Assembly: GCF_003007735.2 (NCBI RefSeq)
Contig: NZ_PXNQ02000001.1
Span: forward strand, 310,001-374,000
Length of the DNA: 64,000 nucleotides
Direction of reading: 5' to 3'
Source: Paracoccus methylarcula
GTDB taxonomy: Bacteria > Pseudomonadota > Alphaproteobacteria > Rhodobacterales > Rhodobacteraceae
A model generated the notes under the pieces. That model was not told the origin of the DNA, searched no databases, and was given only the letters and a program-made list of their open reading frames with translations. The position numbers and the translations under genes are program-made. Of the stretch, positions 19,276 through 28,002 are shown piece by piece. Position 1 is the first letter of the stretch. The number at the start of each line of letters is the position of its first letter.

Positions 19276-19286
19276 GAAACGGTTTC
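19276..19286. promoter_or_regulatory. Short palindrome upstream of ytfQ, candidate operator
   Basis: GAAAC-G-GTTTC lies 35 bp before the ytfQ start in the 48-bp gap that splits the sugar operon. Its shape resembles LacI/GalR-family half sites, but no such regulator is encoded in the window and the match could be chance. Confidence 0.2.
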
Positions 19287-19320
19287 GCGAGAATTTCAAA
19301 ACCCGGAGGGAGGGGAAAAG

Positions 19321-20280
19321 ATGAAGATCAGGACTTTGCTGGGAAGCGCCGCCATATTGGCGGTGACGGCAGCTTCGGCGCTGGCCGAGGGTGAAACGGT
19401 GGGCTTTGCCCAGATCGGCTCGGAATCGGGCTGGCGGGCGGCGGAAACCACGCTGACCAAGCAGCAGGCCGAAGAGCGAGGCATCGATCTGCGCTTCTCG
19501 GACGCGCAGCAGAAGCAGGAGAACCAGATCGCCGCGATCCGGTCCTTCATCGCGCAAGGCGTGGATGCGATCCTACTGGCCCCGGTCGTGGCCACGGGTT
19601 GGGACTCGGTGCTGGAAGAGGCGCAGGAGGCCGAGATCCCGGTGGTCCTGCTCGACCGGCAGGTGGACAGCTCTGATGAACTGTATCTGACCGCAGTGGG
19701 TTCGAACCTTGTCCACGAGGGCGAGGTCGCGGGCGAATGGCTGGTGAATGCGGTCGGCGACGAGGAATGCCGTATCGTCGAGTTGCAGGGAACGACAGGC
19801 TCGACCCCGGCCATCGACCGCAAGACCGGCTTCGAGAACGCCATCGAGGGTCATGACAACATGGAGATCGTCCGCAGCCAGACCGGCGATTTTACCCGCG
19901 CCCAGGGCAAGGAGGTGATGGAAAGCTTCCTGCAGGCCGAGAATGGCGGCAAGGATATCTGCGCGCTTTACGCCCATAATGACGACATGGCGGTGGGCGC
20001 GATCCAGGCGATCAAGGAGGCCGGGCTGGCGCCGGGCGAGGATATCCTGGTCGTGTCGATCGATGCCGTGCCAGATATCTTCAAGGCCATGGCGGATGGC
20101 GAGGCCAATGCCACGGTCGAGCTGACGCCCAACATGGCGGGTCCGGCCTTTGACGTGCTGGAGGCCTATTGGGCCGATGGCACCGCGCCCGAGAAATTCA
20201 TCCAGACCGAGTCCAGGCTGTTCACGCAGGACGACGATCCGACGGGTGAATACGAGGCCCGCAAGGGTCTGGGTTATTGA
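19321..20280 (+). CDS. ytfQ: YtfQ-like galactofuranose/aldose-binding periplasmic protein
   Basis: A 319-residue precursor with a signal peptide of about 22 residues (MKIRTLLGSAAILAVTAASALA). The mature sequence begins VGFAQIGSESGWRAAET and contains QQKQENQIAAIRSFIAQGVD, APVVATGWDSVL, QTGDFTRAQGKEVMESFLQA and VELTPNMAGPAFD, all closely resembling E. coli YtfQ, which binds galactofuranose. In this operon it may take galactose- or arabinose-type sugars in furanose form. GGAGGGAGGGG precedes the ATG. It feeds the YtfR-YtfT-YjfF transporter encoded next. Confidence 0.93.
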   Translation: MKIRTLLGSAAILAVTAASALAEGETVGFAQIGSESGWRAAETTLTKQQAEERGIDLRFSDAQQKQENQIAAIRSFIAQGVDAILLAPVVATGWDSVLEEAQEAEIPVVLLDRQVDSSDELYLTAVGSNLVHEGEVAGEWLVNAVGDEECRIVELQGTTGSTPAIDRKTGFENAIEGHDNMEIVRSQTGDFTRAQGKEVMESFLQAENGGKDICALYAHNDDMAVGAIQAIKEAGLAPGEDILVVSIDAVPDIFKAMADGEANATVELTPNMAGPAFDVLEAYWADGTAPEKFIQTESRLFTQDDDPTGEYEARKGLGY

Positions 20281-20337
20281 TGACCATGGCCGGACCGCGC
20301 CTGTCGCGGCCCGGCCGTTCCGGCAGGGAATGACGCC

Positions 20338-21849
20338 ATGCTGCTTTCCATCCGTTCGCTGACCAAGACATTTCCCGGCACGCTTGCGCTCGACGGGGTC
20401 GATTTCGACCTGGCCGCGGGCGAGGTCCATGCGCTGCTGGGCGAGAACGGCGCGGGCAAATCAACACTGATCAAATGCCTGACCGGCGCCTATCACCGCG
20501 ATGGCGGGACGGTTGCGCTGGACGGAGCGCAGATCGCACCCCGCTCCACCGTCGAGGCGCAGGAACTGGGTATCGGAACGGTCTACCAGGAAGTGAACCT
20601 GCTGCCGAACCTGACCGTGGCGCAGAACCTGATGTTCGGGCGCGAGCCACGCCGTTTCGGCCTAATCGATACCCGCGCCATGCGGGCCGAGGCGCGCGAG
20701 ATGCTGCGTCAATACGGGCTGGAACTCGATGTCGATCGCGACCTTGGCAATTATTCCGTCGCCATCCAGCAGATCATCGCCATCGCCCGCGCGGTTGCCT
20801 TGTCGGGCAAGGTGCTGATCCTCGACGAGCCCACCGCCAGCCTCGACGCGCGCGAGGTCGAGATGGTTTTCGATGTCGTGCGCGGATTGCGCGAGCGCGG
20901 GTTGGGGATCGTCTTCGTATCGCATTTCCTCGATCAGGTGTTCGAACTGACCGACCGCGTCACCGTGCTGCGCAATGGCCGCAAGATCGTGACCGAACGC
21001 ACCGCCGATCTGGACCGGATGGGCCTGATCGAGCATATGCTGGGCCGGGCGCTGGAAAACGAGGTCGAGCAGCAAAGCGCCGAGGGGGCCGACACGACCC
21101 ACCCCGACTTACTGCATTTCAATGGTGTCGGCCGTCGCGGCGTGATCGAGCCTTTCGATCTGACCATCGGACAGGGCGAGGTCGTGGGGCTGGCCGGCTT
21201 GCTGGGCTCGGGCCGCACCGAAAGCGCCGAACTGATGTTCGGCATCCGCCCCGCCCAAACCGGTAGCATCCGCGATGACAAGGGGCCTCTGGACCTGAAA
21301 AATCCCCGCGCTGCCATTGCCGCGGGTTTCGGCTTCGCCCCCGAGGATCGCAAGACCGACGGCATCGTTGCCGATCTGTCCATCCGCGAGAATATCGTCC
21401 TTGGCCTGCAGGCACGGCGCGGATGGGCGCGGCCCATCCCACGGGCCGAGCAGAACCGGCTGGCCGAGGATTACATCAAGCGTCTCGATATCCGCACGTC
21501 GGGCCGTGAGAAACCTGTCGGGGACCTGTCAGGCGGCAACCAGCAAAAGGTCGTTCTGGCCCGCTGGCTGGCAATGAATCCGCGCTTCCTGATCCTGGAC
21601 GAACCGACGCGCGGCATCGATGTCGGTGCGCATGCCGAGATCCTGCGGCTGATCCACGACCTGACCGATGCGGGCATGTCGGTGCTGGTCATCAGTTCCG
21701 AGATCGAGGAACTGGTGGCGGCGTCGGATCGCGTCATCGTCCTGCGCGACCGCCGTCACGTGGCCGAGTTGAGCGGCTCGCGCGTCGTCCCCGACACGAT
21801 CATGCGCGCCATCGCCGGTGGCGGCGCCAAGGGCGGGGAGGCTGCCTGA
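20338..21849 (+). CDS. ytfR: YtfR-like sugar ABC transporter ATP-binding protein
   Basis: A 503-residue protein with two ABC domains. Domain one has Walker [10 protein letters not shown] (residues about 39-47), 'TVYQEVNLLPNLTVAQNL' typical of YtfR, and Walker [12 protein letters not shown]. Domain two has GLLGSGRTE in the Walker A position, signature LSGGNQQKV and [11 protein letters not shown]. Its last codon overlaps the ytfT start. It powers the two different permeases YtfT and YjfF that follow, which presumably form a heterodimer, as in E. coli. Confidence 0.93.
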   Translation: MLLSIRSLTKTFPGTLALDGVDFDLAAGEVHALLGENGAGKSTLIKCLTGAYHRDGGTVALDGAQIAPRSTVEAQELGIGTVYQEVNLLPNLTVAQNLMFGREPRRFGLIDTRAMRAEAREMLRQYGLELDVDRDLGNYSVAIQQIIAIARAVALSGKVLILDEPTASLDAREVEMVFDVVRGLRERGLGIVFVSHFLDQVFELTDRVTVLRNGRKIVTERTADLDRMGLIEHMLGRALENEVEQQSAEGADTTHPDLLHFNGVGRRGVIEPFDLTIGQGEVVGLAGLLGSGRTESAELMFGIRPAQTGSIRDDKGPLDLKNPRAAIAAGFGFAPEDRKTDGIVADLSIRENIVLGLQARRGWARPIPRAEQNRLAEDYIKRLDIRTSGREKPVGDLSGGNQQKVVLARWLAMNPRFLILDEPTRGIDVGAHAEILRLIHDLTDAGMSVLVISSEIEELVAASDRVIVLRDRRHVAELSGSRVVPDTIMRAIAGGGAKGGEAA

Positions 21850-22862
21850 TGCTGCTGAAACGGATTGCTCCGCAACTGATTGCACTCGCTGCCCTGATCC
21901 TGCTGGTGACACTGGTCTATCCCGATTTCCTCGACATTTCCTTCAGGGACGGCCGTCTCGTCGGCCCGGTGATCGACGTGCTCAAGCGCGGCGCGCCGGT
22001 GGCCCTGCTGGCTGTGGGCATGACGCTGGTCATCGCCACCCGCGGCATCGATCTGTCGGTCGGCACCGTCATGGCGATCTGCGGTGCCGTGGCGGCATGG
22101 GCCATCGCCTCTGGCTGGGGACTTGCACCGGCGTTGCTGCTGGCGCTGGCAGCAGGCGCGGCGGCAGGCCTGTGGAACGGGTTGCTGGTCGCCGTGGTCG
22201 GCATCCAGCCCTTCGTCGCCACGCTGATCCTGATGACCATGGGGCGCGGCATCGCCCAGTTGATCACCGAGGGGCGTATCCTGACCTTCAACCATCCGGG
22301 CTTCGCGTTCTTCGGCTCGGGCACGGTTCTTGGCCTGCCGGTTCCGGCATGGCTGTGGCTGCTGACCGGGGTGGGGGTGGCGCTGCTGATGCGGCGCAGC
22401 GCTCTTGGCATGCTGATCGAGGCCACCGGTATCAACCGGCGGGCCAGTGCCCTGGCCGGGGTCAACGCGACCGTTCTTCTGATCGCGGTCTACATGGCCT
22501 CGGGGCTTTGCGCCGCCCTGGCCGGGATCGTCGTGACCGCCGATATTCGCGGGGCGGATGCCAATAATGCCGGGCTGTGGCTGGAACTGGACGCGATCCT
22601 CGCGGTGGTGATCGGCGGCAATTCCCTGCTGGGCGGGCGGTTCTCGATCCTCGCGGCGCTTTTGGGCGCGCTGATCATCCAGACCATCGATACAGGGATC
22701 CTGCTGGCCGGGTTCCCCTCGGAATACAATCTCGTCATCAAGGCGGCGCTGGTGCTGGTGATCCTCGTGCTGCAATCGCCCCGTATCGCTGCCGAGTGGC
22801 GGATATGGCGCGAAAGCCAGCGCGCCAGCCGCGAAGCGCTGGCCGAAAGGAGCCGGACATGA
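21849..22862 (+). CDS. ytfT: YtfT-like sugar ABC transporter permease
   Basis: A 337-residue CUT2-class permease. It has eight to ten TM segments, the family block 'TRGIDLSVGTVMAICGA' (about residues 64-80), 'IQPFVATLILMTMGRGIAQLITEG' and 'LDAILAVVIGGNSLLGGRFSI'. Start and stop each overlap a neighbour (ytfR and yjfF), so the block is translationally coupled. With YjfF it should form the heterodimeric channel for the sugar delivered by YtfQ. It is assigned YtfT rather than YjfF by order and by closer resemblance of the opening segment. Confidence 0.92.
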   Translation: MLLKRIAPQLIALAALILLVTLVYPDFLDISFRDGRLVGPVIDVLKRGAPVALLAVGMTLVIATRGIDLSVGTVMAICGAVAAWAIASGWGLAPALLLALAAGAAAGLWNGLLVAVVGIQPFVATLILMTMGRGIAQLITEGRILTFNHPGFAFFGSGTVLGLPVPAWLWLLTGVGVALLMRRSALGMLIEATGINRRASALAGVNATVLLIAVYMASGLCAALAGIVVTADIRGADANNAGLWLELDAILAVVIGGNSLLGGRFSILAALLGALIIQTIDTGILLAGFPSEYNLVIKAALVLVILVLQSPRIAAEWRIWRESQRASREALAERSRT

Positions 22863-23833
22863 ATACCCGCGCCCTGCCGCTTTACGCGACCATCGTGATC
22901 TTCCTGCTGGCCTATGCGATCTGCTGGCTGCAGTTTCCGGCGATACTGTCCACCCGTGTGATCGCCAACCTGTTGACCGACAATGCCTATCTGGGGATCG
23001 TCGCGGTCGGCATGACGCTGGTGATCCTGTCGGGCGGGATCGATCTGTCGGTGGGCTCGGTCATCGCCTTCTCGGGCGTGTTCATCGCGGTGCTGCTGCG
23101 CGACAGTTCGCTGCATCCGCTGGTGGTATTCGCGATGCTCCTGGCGCTGACCACGGCCTTCGGCGCGGCGATGGGTTTCCTGATCCACCGATTGGCGATG
23201 CCCGCCTTCATCGTCACGCTGGCCGGGATGTTCCTGGCGCGTGGCGCGGCCTATATGCTGTCCATCGACTCGGTCCCGATCACGCATCCGTTCTATGACA
23301 TGATCCAGAACGCCTATTGGCTGATGCCCGGCAAGGGCCGGCTGAGACTGATCGGCGTGCTGATGCTGCTGATCGTGCTCGCAGGCATGATCATCGCCCA
23401 CAAGACCCGTTTCGGCGCCAGCGTCTACGCGCTTGGCGGAGGAGAGGCCACGGCGCGGCTGATGGGGGTGCGGCAGGGGCGCACGACGATCCTCGTCTAT
23501 GCCTTTTCGGGATGCATGGCGGGCCTGTCGGGGATCGTCTTCTCGATCTATACCGGCTCGGGCTATTCGCTGGCGACCGTCGGCACCGAACTGACCGCCA
23601 TCGCCGCCGTGGTGATCGGGGGCACGCTGCTGACCGGAGGGGCGGGCTACATGTTCGGCACCTTGATCGGTGTTCTGACCATGGGGCTGATCCAGACCTA
23701 TATCGTCTTTGACGGCACGCTTTCGAGCTGGTGGACCAAGATCGTGATCGGCGTCTTGCTGCTGGTCTTCATCCTGTTGCAGAAAGGGCTGCTGAAATTG
23801 TCGCAATCCCGTTTGGCCGGAGGCGTTTCATGA
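22859..23833 (+). CDS. yjfF: YjfF-like sugar ABC transporter permease
   Basis: A 324-residue CUT2 permease, the second membrane subunit of the YtfQRT-YjfF system. The ATG at 22859 overlaps the ytfT stop (ATGA) and follows GAAAGGAG. Marks are 'SGGIDLSVGSVIAFSGVF', 'PAFIVTLAGMFLARGAAYM' and 'TELTAIAAVVIGGTLLTGGAGYMFGTLIG', typical of YjfF. Its stop overlaps the ATG of the lactonase gene. The frame is open upstream inside ytfT, but that is the shadow of the overlapping gene. Confidence 0.92.
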   Translation: MNTRALPLYATIVIFLLAYAICWLQFPAILSTRVIANLLTDNAYLGIVAVGMTLVILSGGIDLSVGSVIAFSGVFIAVLLRDSSLHPLVVFAMLLALTTAFGAAMGFLIHRLAMPAFIVTLAGMFLARGAAYMLSIDSVPITHPFYDMIQNAYWLMPGKGRLRLIGVLMLLIVLAGMIIAHKTRFGASVYALGGGEATARLMGVRQGRTTILVYAFSGCMAGLSGIVFSIYTGSGYSLATVGTELTAIAAVVIGGTLLTGGAGYMFGTLIGVLTMGLIQTYIVFDGTLSSWWTKIVIGVLLLVFILLQKGLLKLSQSRLAGGVS

Positions 23834-24676
23834 CCGCAACCATCTTTGACGACCGTATCTGCCAGTTGGGAGAGGGGCCGCTATGGCATTCGGAACGCGG
23901 GCAATTCTTCTGGTTCGACATCACCGGGCGCAGGCTCTTGTCGCGCGATGCGGAGGGGCCGCGGGAGTGGGGGTTCGACCGCATGGCCTCGGCGGCGGGT
24001 TGGGTTGATCGCGACCGCCTGCTGATCGGGACCGAGACGGGGCTGGCCCTGCTCGACCTTCGGGACAGAGCGCTGGAGCCTGTCGCCGAAATCGAGGCGG
24101 ACAACCCGATAACCCGCTCGAATGACGGGCAGGCGGACCGGCAGGGCGGCTTCTGGATCGGAACCATGGGCAAACAGGCCGAGACCGGGCAGGGCGCGAT
24201 CTACCGCTATTATCGGGGCGAGGTCCGGCAATTGGTCGAAGGAATCTCCATCCCCAATGCCATCTGCTTTTCGCGCGATGGCGGGCTGCTTATTACGCCG
24301 ATACGCCAGAGGCGAAGATCTGGGCGCAACCTCTGGACCGGGACGGCTGGCCGCAGGGAGAGCCTCGGCTGTTCCTGGAGCTGCGATCCGAAGGGCTGAG
24401 ACCCGACGGTGCCGTGATCGACAGCGAAGGCGCGCTATGCGTGGCCTGCTGGGGGGCGGGCGCGGTGGTCCGCTTCGCGCCAGACGGGCGGCTGCTGAAC
24501 CGGATCGAGGTTGGCGGACGGCATAGCAGTTGCCCGCCTTCGGCGGCGCGGATCTGCGCGACCTGCTGGTGACGACCGCGCGACAGGGGATCGAGGCGCC
24601 TGACGCGGCGCAGGGCCTGACCTATCTGGCCCGCGCCGAGGTGGCGGGCCTGCCGGAATCGCGGGTGATCCTGTGA
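23830..24676 (+). pseudogene. SMP-30/gluconolactonase family sugar lactonase, two single-base deletions
   Basis: Starts at ATG 23830, overlapping the yjfF stop. The frame shifts twice. Near 24290 one T is missing, after which YYADTPEAKIWAQPLD continues in the next frame. Near 24536 one G is missing, after which FGGADLRDLLVTTARQG continues. With two bases restored the product is 282 residues, the usual length. Landmarks are the metal-binding Glu in 'LGEGPLWH', 'NDGQADRQGGFWIGTM' and 'DGAVIDSEGALCVACWG'. The role is hydrolysis of L-arabinono- or D-galactonolactone to the acid, the step between the sugar dehydrogenase and the dehydratase. It is the only gene here with two breaks, so real decay is slightly more plausible than elsewhere. 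Confidence 0.85.
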
Positions 24677-25653
24677 GCAAGACGCTGTTAGGGAACCTGC
24701 CGGACGGGCGCGAGGTGCATTGCCTTTCCCTGCAATCCGGCCGGCTGAGCGCCAAGGTCCTGACCCTCGGCGCTATCCTGCAGGATCTGCGGATGGAGGG
24801 CGTCGGCTACCCCCTGGTGCTGGGCGCTCCCGATGTGGCGGATTATCTGGGCTCGGCGCGCTATTTCGGAGCCATCGTTGGACGTTTCGCGAACCGGATC
24901 GGAGAGGGGCGCTTCACGCTCGATGGGAAGACATACCGCACCGACCTGAATTTCCGGGACCGCCACACTCTGCATGGAGGGGGTGAGGGGACCGATGCGC
25001 AGATATGGCAGGTCCAGTCACTCTCGCCGGATCGCGCAACTCTGACGATGGAACTGCCCGACGGCCATATGGGCTTTCCCGGCAGGATACGGATCGCCGC
25101 CGAGATAGGCCTTGCCGGGGATGGGCTGAGTTTCACCCTTTCCGCCGGGGCGGATGCACCGACGGTTTGCAGCTTGGCGCATCACGGTTTCTTCGATCTG
25201 GACGGGCGGGGCGACATCCGCAACCATTCGCTGATGATCGATGCCGGGCATTACCTGCCCGTCGATGACGACCTGATCCCGACCGGTGAAATCAGGCCGG
25301 TCGCCGACACCGATTTCGACTTCCGCAGTCTCCGCCGGATCGGCTCGGCCGGTTATGACCATAATTTCTGCCTTTCGGAAGGTCAGCGCCCCCTGCGCCC
25401 GGTCGCCCGGCTGACCGGCGAAAGCGGCTTGTCGATGCAGGTGGAAACCACCGCCTGCGGGCTGCAATTCTATGACGGAACCTATATGCGGGATGTGCCG
25501 GGGCTGGATGGCCAAAGCTATGGCCCCCATGCCGGACTGGCGCTGGAAACGCAGCACTGGCCCGATGCGCCGAACCGGCCCGGATTTCCGGATGCCGTTC
25601 TGCGCCCCGGTCAGGTCTATTCGGAAACCACGATCTACAGGTTCATCGCGTGA
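24673..25653 (+). CDS. galM: Aldose 1-epimerase (galactose mutarotase)
   Basis: A 326-residue beta-sandwich protein. It starts at GTG 24673, overlapping the lactonase stop (GTGA). Family marks are 'YFGAIVGRFANRIGEGRF' (Arg at the sugar site), 'HTLHGG', the catalytic His in 'AHHGFFDLDG', and the catalytic Glu near the end in 'GLALETQHWPDAPN'. It interconverts alpha and beta anomers of galactose and arabinose so that the 1-dehydrogenase gets the right form. Its stop overlaps the dgoK start. The tight spacing places it in the sugar operon. Confidence 0.93.
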   Translation: MSKTLLGNLPDGREVHCLSLQSGRLSAKVLTLGAILQDLRMEGVGYPLVLGAPDVADYLGSARYFGAIVGRFANRIGEGRFTLDGKTYRTDLNFRDRHTLHGGGEGTDAQIWQVQSLSPDRATLTMELPDGHMGFPGRIRIAAEIGLAGDGLSFTLSAGADAPTVCSLAHHGFFDLDGRGDIRNHSLMIDAGHYLPVDDDLIPTGEIRPVADTDFDFRSLRRIGSAGYDHNFCLSEGQRPLRPVARLTGESGLSMQVETTACGLQFYDGTYMRDVPGLDGQSYGPHAGLALETQHWPDAPNRPGFPDAVLRPGQVYSETTIYRFIA

Positions 25654-26555
25654 TGCCGGAATTGATCGCCATTGACTGGGGAACCTCTTCCTTCCGCGCG
25701 TGGCTGCTGGGTGCGGGCGGCGCGGTGCTGGACGAGATCCCCTCTGGCCCCGGCATCCTCTCCGTGCCCGACGGCGATTTCGATGCCGCGTTCGAGACGG
25801 CTCTTGGCCACTGGCTGTCCGCGAATCCGGACCTGCCGGTGATCGCCTCGGGCATGATCACCAGCCGCAATGGCTGGGTCGAGACACCCTACCTGCCGCT
25901 GCCGCTCGATGCGCGGACGCTGGCGCATGCCCTGACCGCGCATGTCACCAAGCGGGGAAGGCGCGTGCATTTTGTCACTGGCGCGGTGCGCAATCCCGAC
26001 CATGGGCTGCCCGATGTGATGCGCGGCGAAGAGACCGAGATCATCGGTCATCTCGCAGCCAGCGGCGCGCGCGAGGGTCTGTTCGTCCTGCCCGGCACCC
26101 ACAGCAAATGGGCCCGGGTCGAGGGCGGGCGGCTGACGGGTTTCAACACTTGCATGACCGGCGAGGTCTTTGCCATCCTGCGCGATCATTCGATCCTCGG
26201 AAAGCTGGCTGGTGACGGCCCGCTTTCGCCGGATGCGTTCCTGCGCGGATTGGAGACCGGCCGTGCCAATGGGGCCTTGCTGGCACGGATTTTCTCGGCG
26301 CGGTCACTGGCTCTGATGGACAGGTTGGAGGGGGGAGAGGTCGCGGATTACCTTTCCGGCCTGCTGATCGGGGACGAGGTCGCGGCGGCGCTGGCCTCTG
26401 CACGGGGGGCAGTCACGGTCATCGGGCGGGGCGATCTGGCCGAGCGCTATCGGGTGGCACTGTCCCATGCCGGGGCAGAGGCGGCACTGGCGGCGCCGGG
26501 GATGGCGCGTGCCGGGCTTTGGGAAATCGCGAAACTGGCCGGAGTGATCGGATGA
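25653..26555 (+). CDS. dgoK: 2-dehydro-3-deoxygalactonokinase
   Basis: A 300-residue sugar-acid kinase of the ASKHA fold. The phosphate-1 loop is 'AIDWGTSSFRAWLL' (residues 5-18), followed by 'ASGMITSRNGW' and 'FVLPGTHSKWARVEGGRLTGFNTCMTGEVFAIL', all diagnostic of DgoK. It phosphorylates 2-keto-3-deoxy-D-galactonate using ATP. The start is taken at ATG 25653 (TGATG overlap with galM); GTG 25650 is equally possible. The dgoA start overlaps its stop. With DgoA it gives the galactose branch, while GguC and the semialdehyde dehydrogenase give the arabinose branch. Confidence 0.93.
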   Translation: MPELIAIDWGTSSFRAWLLGAGGAVLDEIPSGPGILSVPDGDFDAAFETALGHWLSANPDLPVIASGMITSRNGWVETPYLPLPLDARTLAHALTAHVTKRGRRVHFVTGAVRNPDHGLPDVMRGEETEIIGHLAASGAREGLFVLPGTHSKWARVEGGRLTGFNTCMTGEVFAILRDHSILGKLAGDGPLSPDAFLRGLETGRANGALLARIFSARSLALMDRLEGGEVADYLSGLLIGDEVAAALASARGAVTVIGRGDLAERYRVALSHAGAEAALAAPGMARAGLWEIAKLAGVIG

Positions 26556-27175
26556 TGGACTGGAATACTGGCTTCAAGACCTGCTCGCTGGTGGCGATCC
26601 TTCGCGGCGTGAAGCCCGATGAGGTCGAGGGCATCGCGGAAGAGTTGATCGAGGCGGGCTTCGCGCTGATCGAGGTGCCGCTGAACTCGCCGCAGCCCTA
26701 TGACAGCATCAGCCGGCTTACCCGGCGGTTCGCGGACCAGGCGGTGATCGGCGCCGGCACGGTACTGACCGCCGAGCAGGTTGCAAGGGTCGAAGACGCG
26801 GGTGGCCGCCTGATCATCGCGCCGAATTTCGATCCCCGGGTGGCCCGGGCGGCCTCTGATCGCGGGTTGATCTACGGCCCCGGCATTGGCACCGTCAGCG
26901 AGGCTTTCGCGGCGCTGGATGCAGGGGCAGCTTTCCTCAAGCTGTTCCCGGCCGAGATGATCCCGCCCGTGGCCGTCAAGGCAATGCGGGCCGTCCTGCC
27001 GCGCGAGGCGCAGCTCTTGCCGGTGGGGGGCATCCAGCCCGACAACATGGCCGGTTATCGCGCAGCCGGGGCGGATGGTTTCGGGCTCGGCTCGGCATTG
27101 TATAAGGCCGGAATGACATCGGAAGAGGTGGCAAAGCGTGCAGCCGGTTTCATGGTGGCACTGCGAGCTAGGTGA
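26552..27175 (+). CDS. dgoA: 2-dehydro-3-deoxy-6-phosphogalactonate aldolase
   Basis: A 207-residue class I aldolase of the KDPG/KDPGal family. The catalytic Glu is Glu41 (LIEVPLNSP), the Schiff-base Lys is Lys130 (AAFLKLFPAE), and 'AILRGVKPDEV' and 'PVGGIQPDNM' bind the phosphate. It splits KDPGal into pyruvate and glyceraldehyde-3-phosphate. 'IEVPLNSPQPY' is typical of DgoA rather than the glucose-type Eda. The ATG at 26552 overlaps the dgoK stop. It is the last gene of the sugar operon. A small hairpin (ACGGG-TTAAGC-CCCGT, about 27197-27212) follows, without a U-tract. Confidence 0.94.
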   Translation: MMDWNTGFKTCSLVAILRGVKPDEVEGIAEELIEAGFALIEVPLNSPQPYDSISRLTRRFADQAVIGAGTVLTAEQVARVEDAGGRLIIAPNFDPRVARAASDRGLIYGPGIGTVSEAFAALDAGAAFLKLFPAEMIPPVAVKAMRAVLPREAQLLPVGGIQPDNMAGYRAAGADGFGLGSALYKAGMTSEEVAKRAAGFMVALRAR

Positions 27176-27359
27176 AACGTGAAATGGTGGGTGGTTTACG
27201 GGTTAAGCCCCGTGGCAACCATAACGTGACGACTTTGAAATGATCAGGTCTTCCTGCCGCTATACCTTCGCAGGAGAAGGCATGATCATTCTCAGGTCGT
27301 CAGAAGTATGCCAAGGGAGACCGTTACAAGCTCCGCCCCCTCTTCAGACCCTTCCCGAT

Positions 27360-27408
27360 TTCTTCTTCACCGAAATATCCTCTGGGGGTCCGGGGGGCGA
27401 AGCGCCCC
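27360..27408 (-). repeat. Intergenic GC-hairpin plus GGATATTT/AAGAAGAA element, copy 2 (3' of gntK)
   Basis: On the minus strand, starting 24 nt after the gntK stop: hairpin GGGGCG-CTT-CGCCCC, then a C-run, then GGATATTT-CGG-TGAAGAAGAA. It is oriented the same way relative to the upstream gene as the other copies. It lies in the 257-bp gap between the convergent dgoA and gntK, so it may end gntK transcription, although there is no U-tract. The rest of the gap (27176-27359) shows nothing that I recognise. Confidence 0.65.
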
Positions 27409-27432
27409 GGCCATCGCGGGACGCAGACACTT

Positions 27433-27948
27433 TCAGCGCCCAATGAATTTCAGCGCCCGCGCGACATTCGCGTCCAGCCCTTCCGACATCTCCAGCATGA
27501 TCGCCTTTTCGTCGGGCGTCGGAGTCTCCAGCGCCTCGATCTGCGAATCCAGCAATTCGGCGGGCATGAAATGCTGCCTCGCTATCATGCGTTGCCGGAT
27601 CAGGTCGCGCGGGGCGGACAGGCAGAGCAGGCGCATCCCGCCGATCCCCTCGCGCAGCAGGTCGCGATAGCTGCGCTTGAGGGCCGAGCAGGTGAAGACC
27701 GTGTCTTGTGTCACCCGTGATTGCCGGACAGCCTCGGCCAGTGCGGACAGCCATGGCATGCGCATCTCGTCGGTCAATGGACGGCCCGCGCTCATCGCGG
27801 CGCGGTTTTCCGGCGTGTGATAATCGTCGCCCTCGATGAAACACGCCCCCAGTTCTTTGGATAGCGCTTGGGCGAAGGTGGATTTTCCCACGCCGCTCGG
27901 GCCCATCACCAGAATACATAACCGGGGCGGATTTGCGGGGCTCGTCAT
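27433..27948 (-). CDS. gntK: Gluconokinase (GntK)
   Basis: A 171-residue P-loop kinase. Walker A is MGPSGVGKST (about residues 15-24), followed by 'ALSKELGACFIEGDDYHTPENRAAMSAGRPLTDEMRMPWL', which is diagnostic of thermoresistant-type gluconokinase, and 'TCSALKRSYRDLLR'. It makes 6-phosphogluconate from gluconate. The start at 27948 has AGGACC at good spacing; ATG 27969 upstream is a weaker alternative. It is the last gene of a minus-strand run GntR-dctP-dctQ-dctM-gntK, suggesting that the TRAP system imports gluconate or an acid converted to it. Confidence 0.93.
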   Translation of the reverse strand: MTSPANPPRLCILVMGPSGVGKSTFAQALSKELGACFIEGDDYHTPENRAAMSAGRPLTDEMRMPWLSALAEAVRQSRVTQDTVFTCSALKRSYRDLLREGIGGMRLLCLSAPRDLIRQRMIARQHFMPAELLDSQIEALETPTPDEKAIMLEMSEGLDANVARALKFIGR

Positions 27949-28002
27949 CGTGGTCCTGCCTTGGTTCATGATTGCCCGCCGCCGGAAAGGCGGCGGGAAG
28001 GA

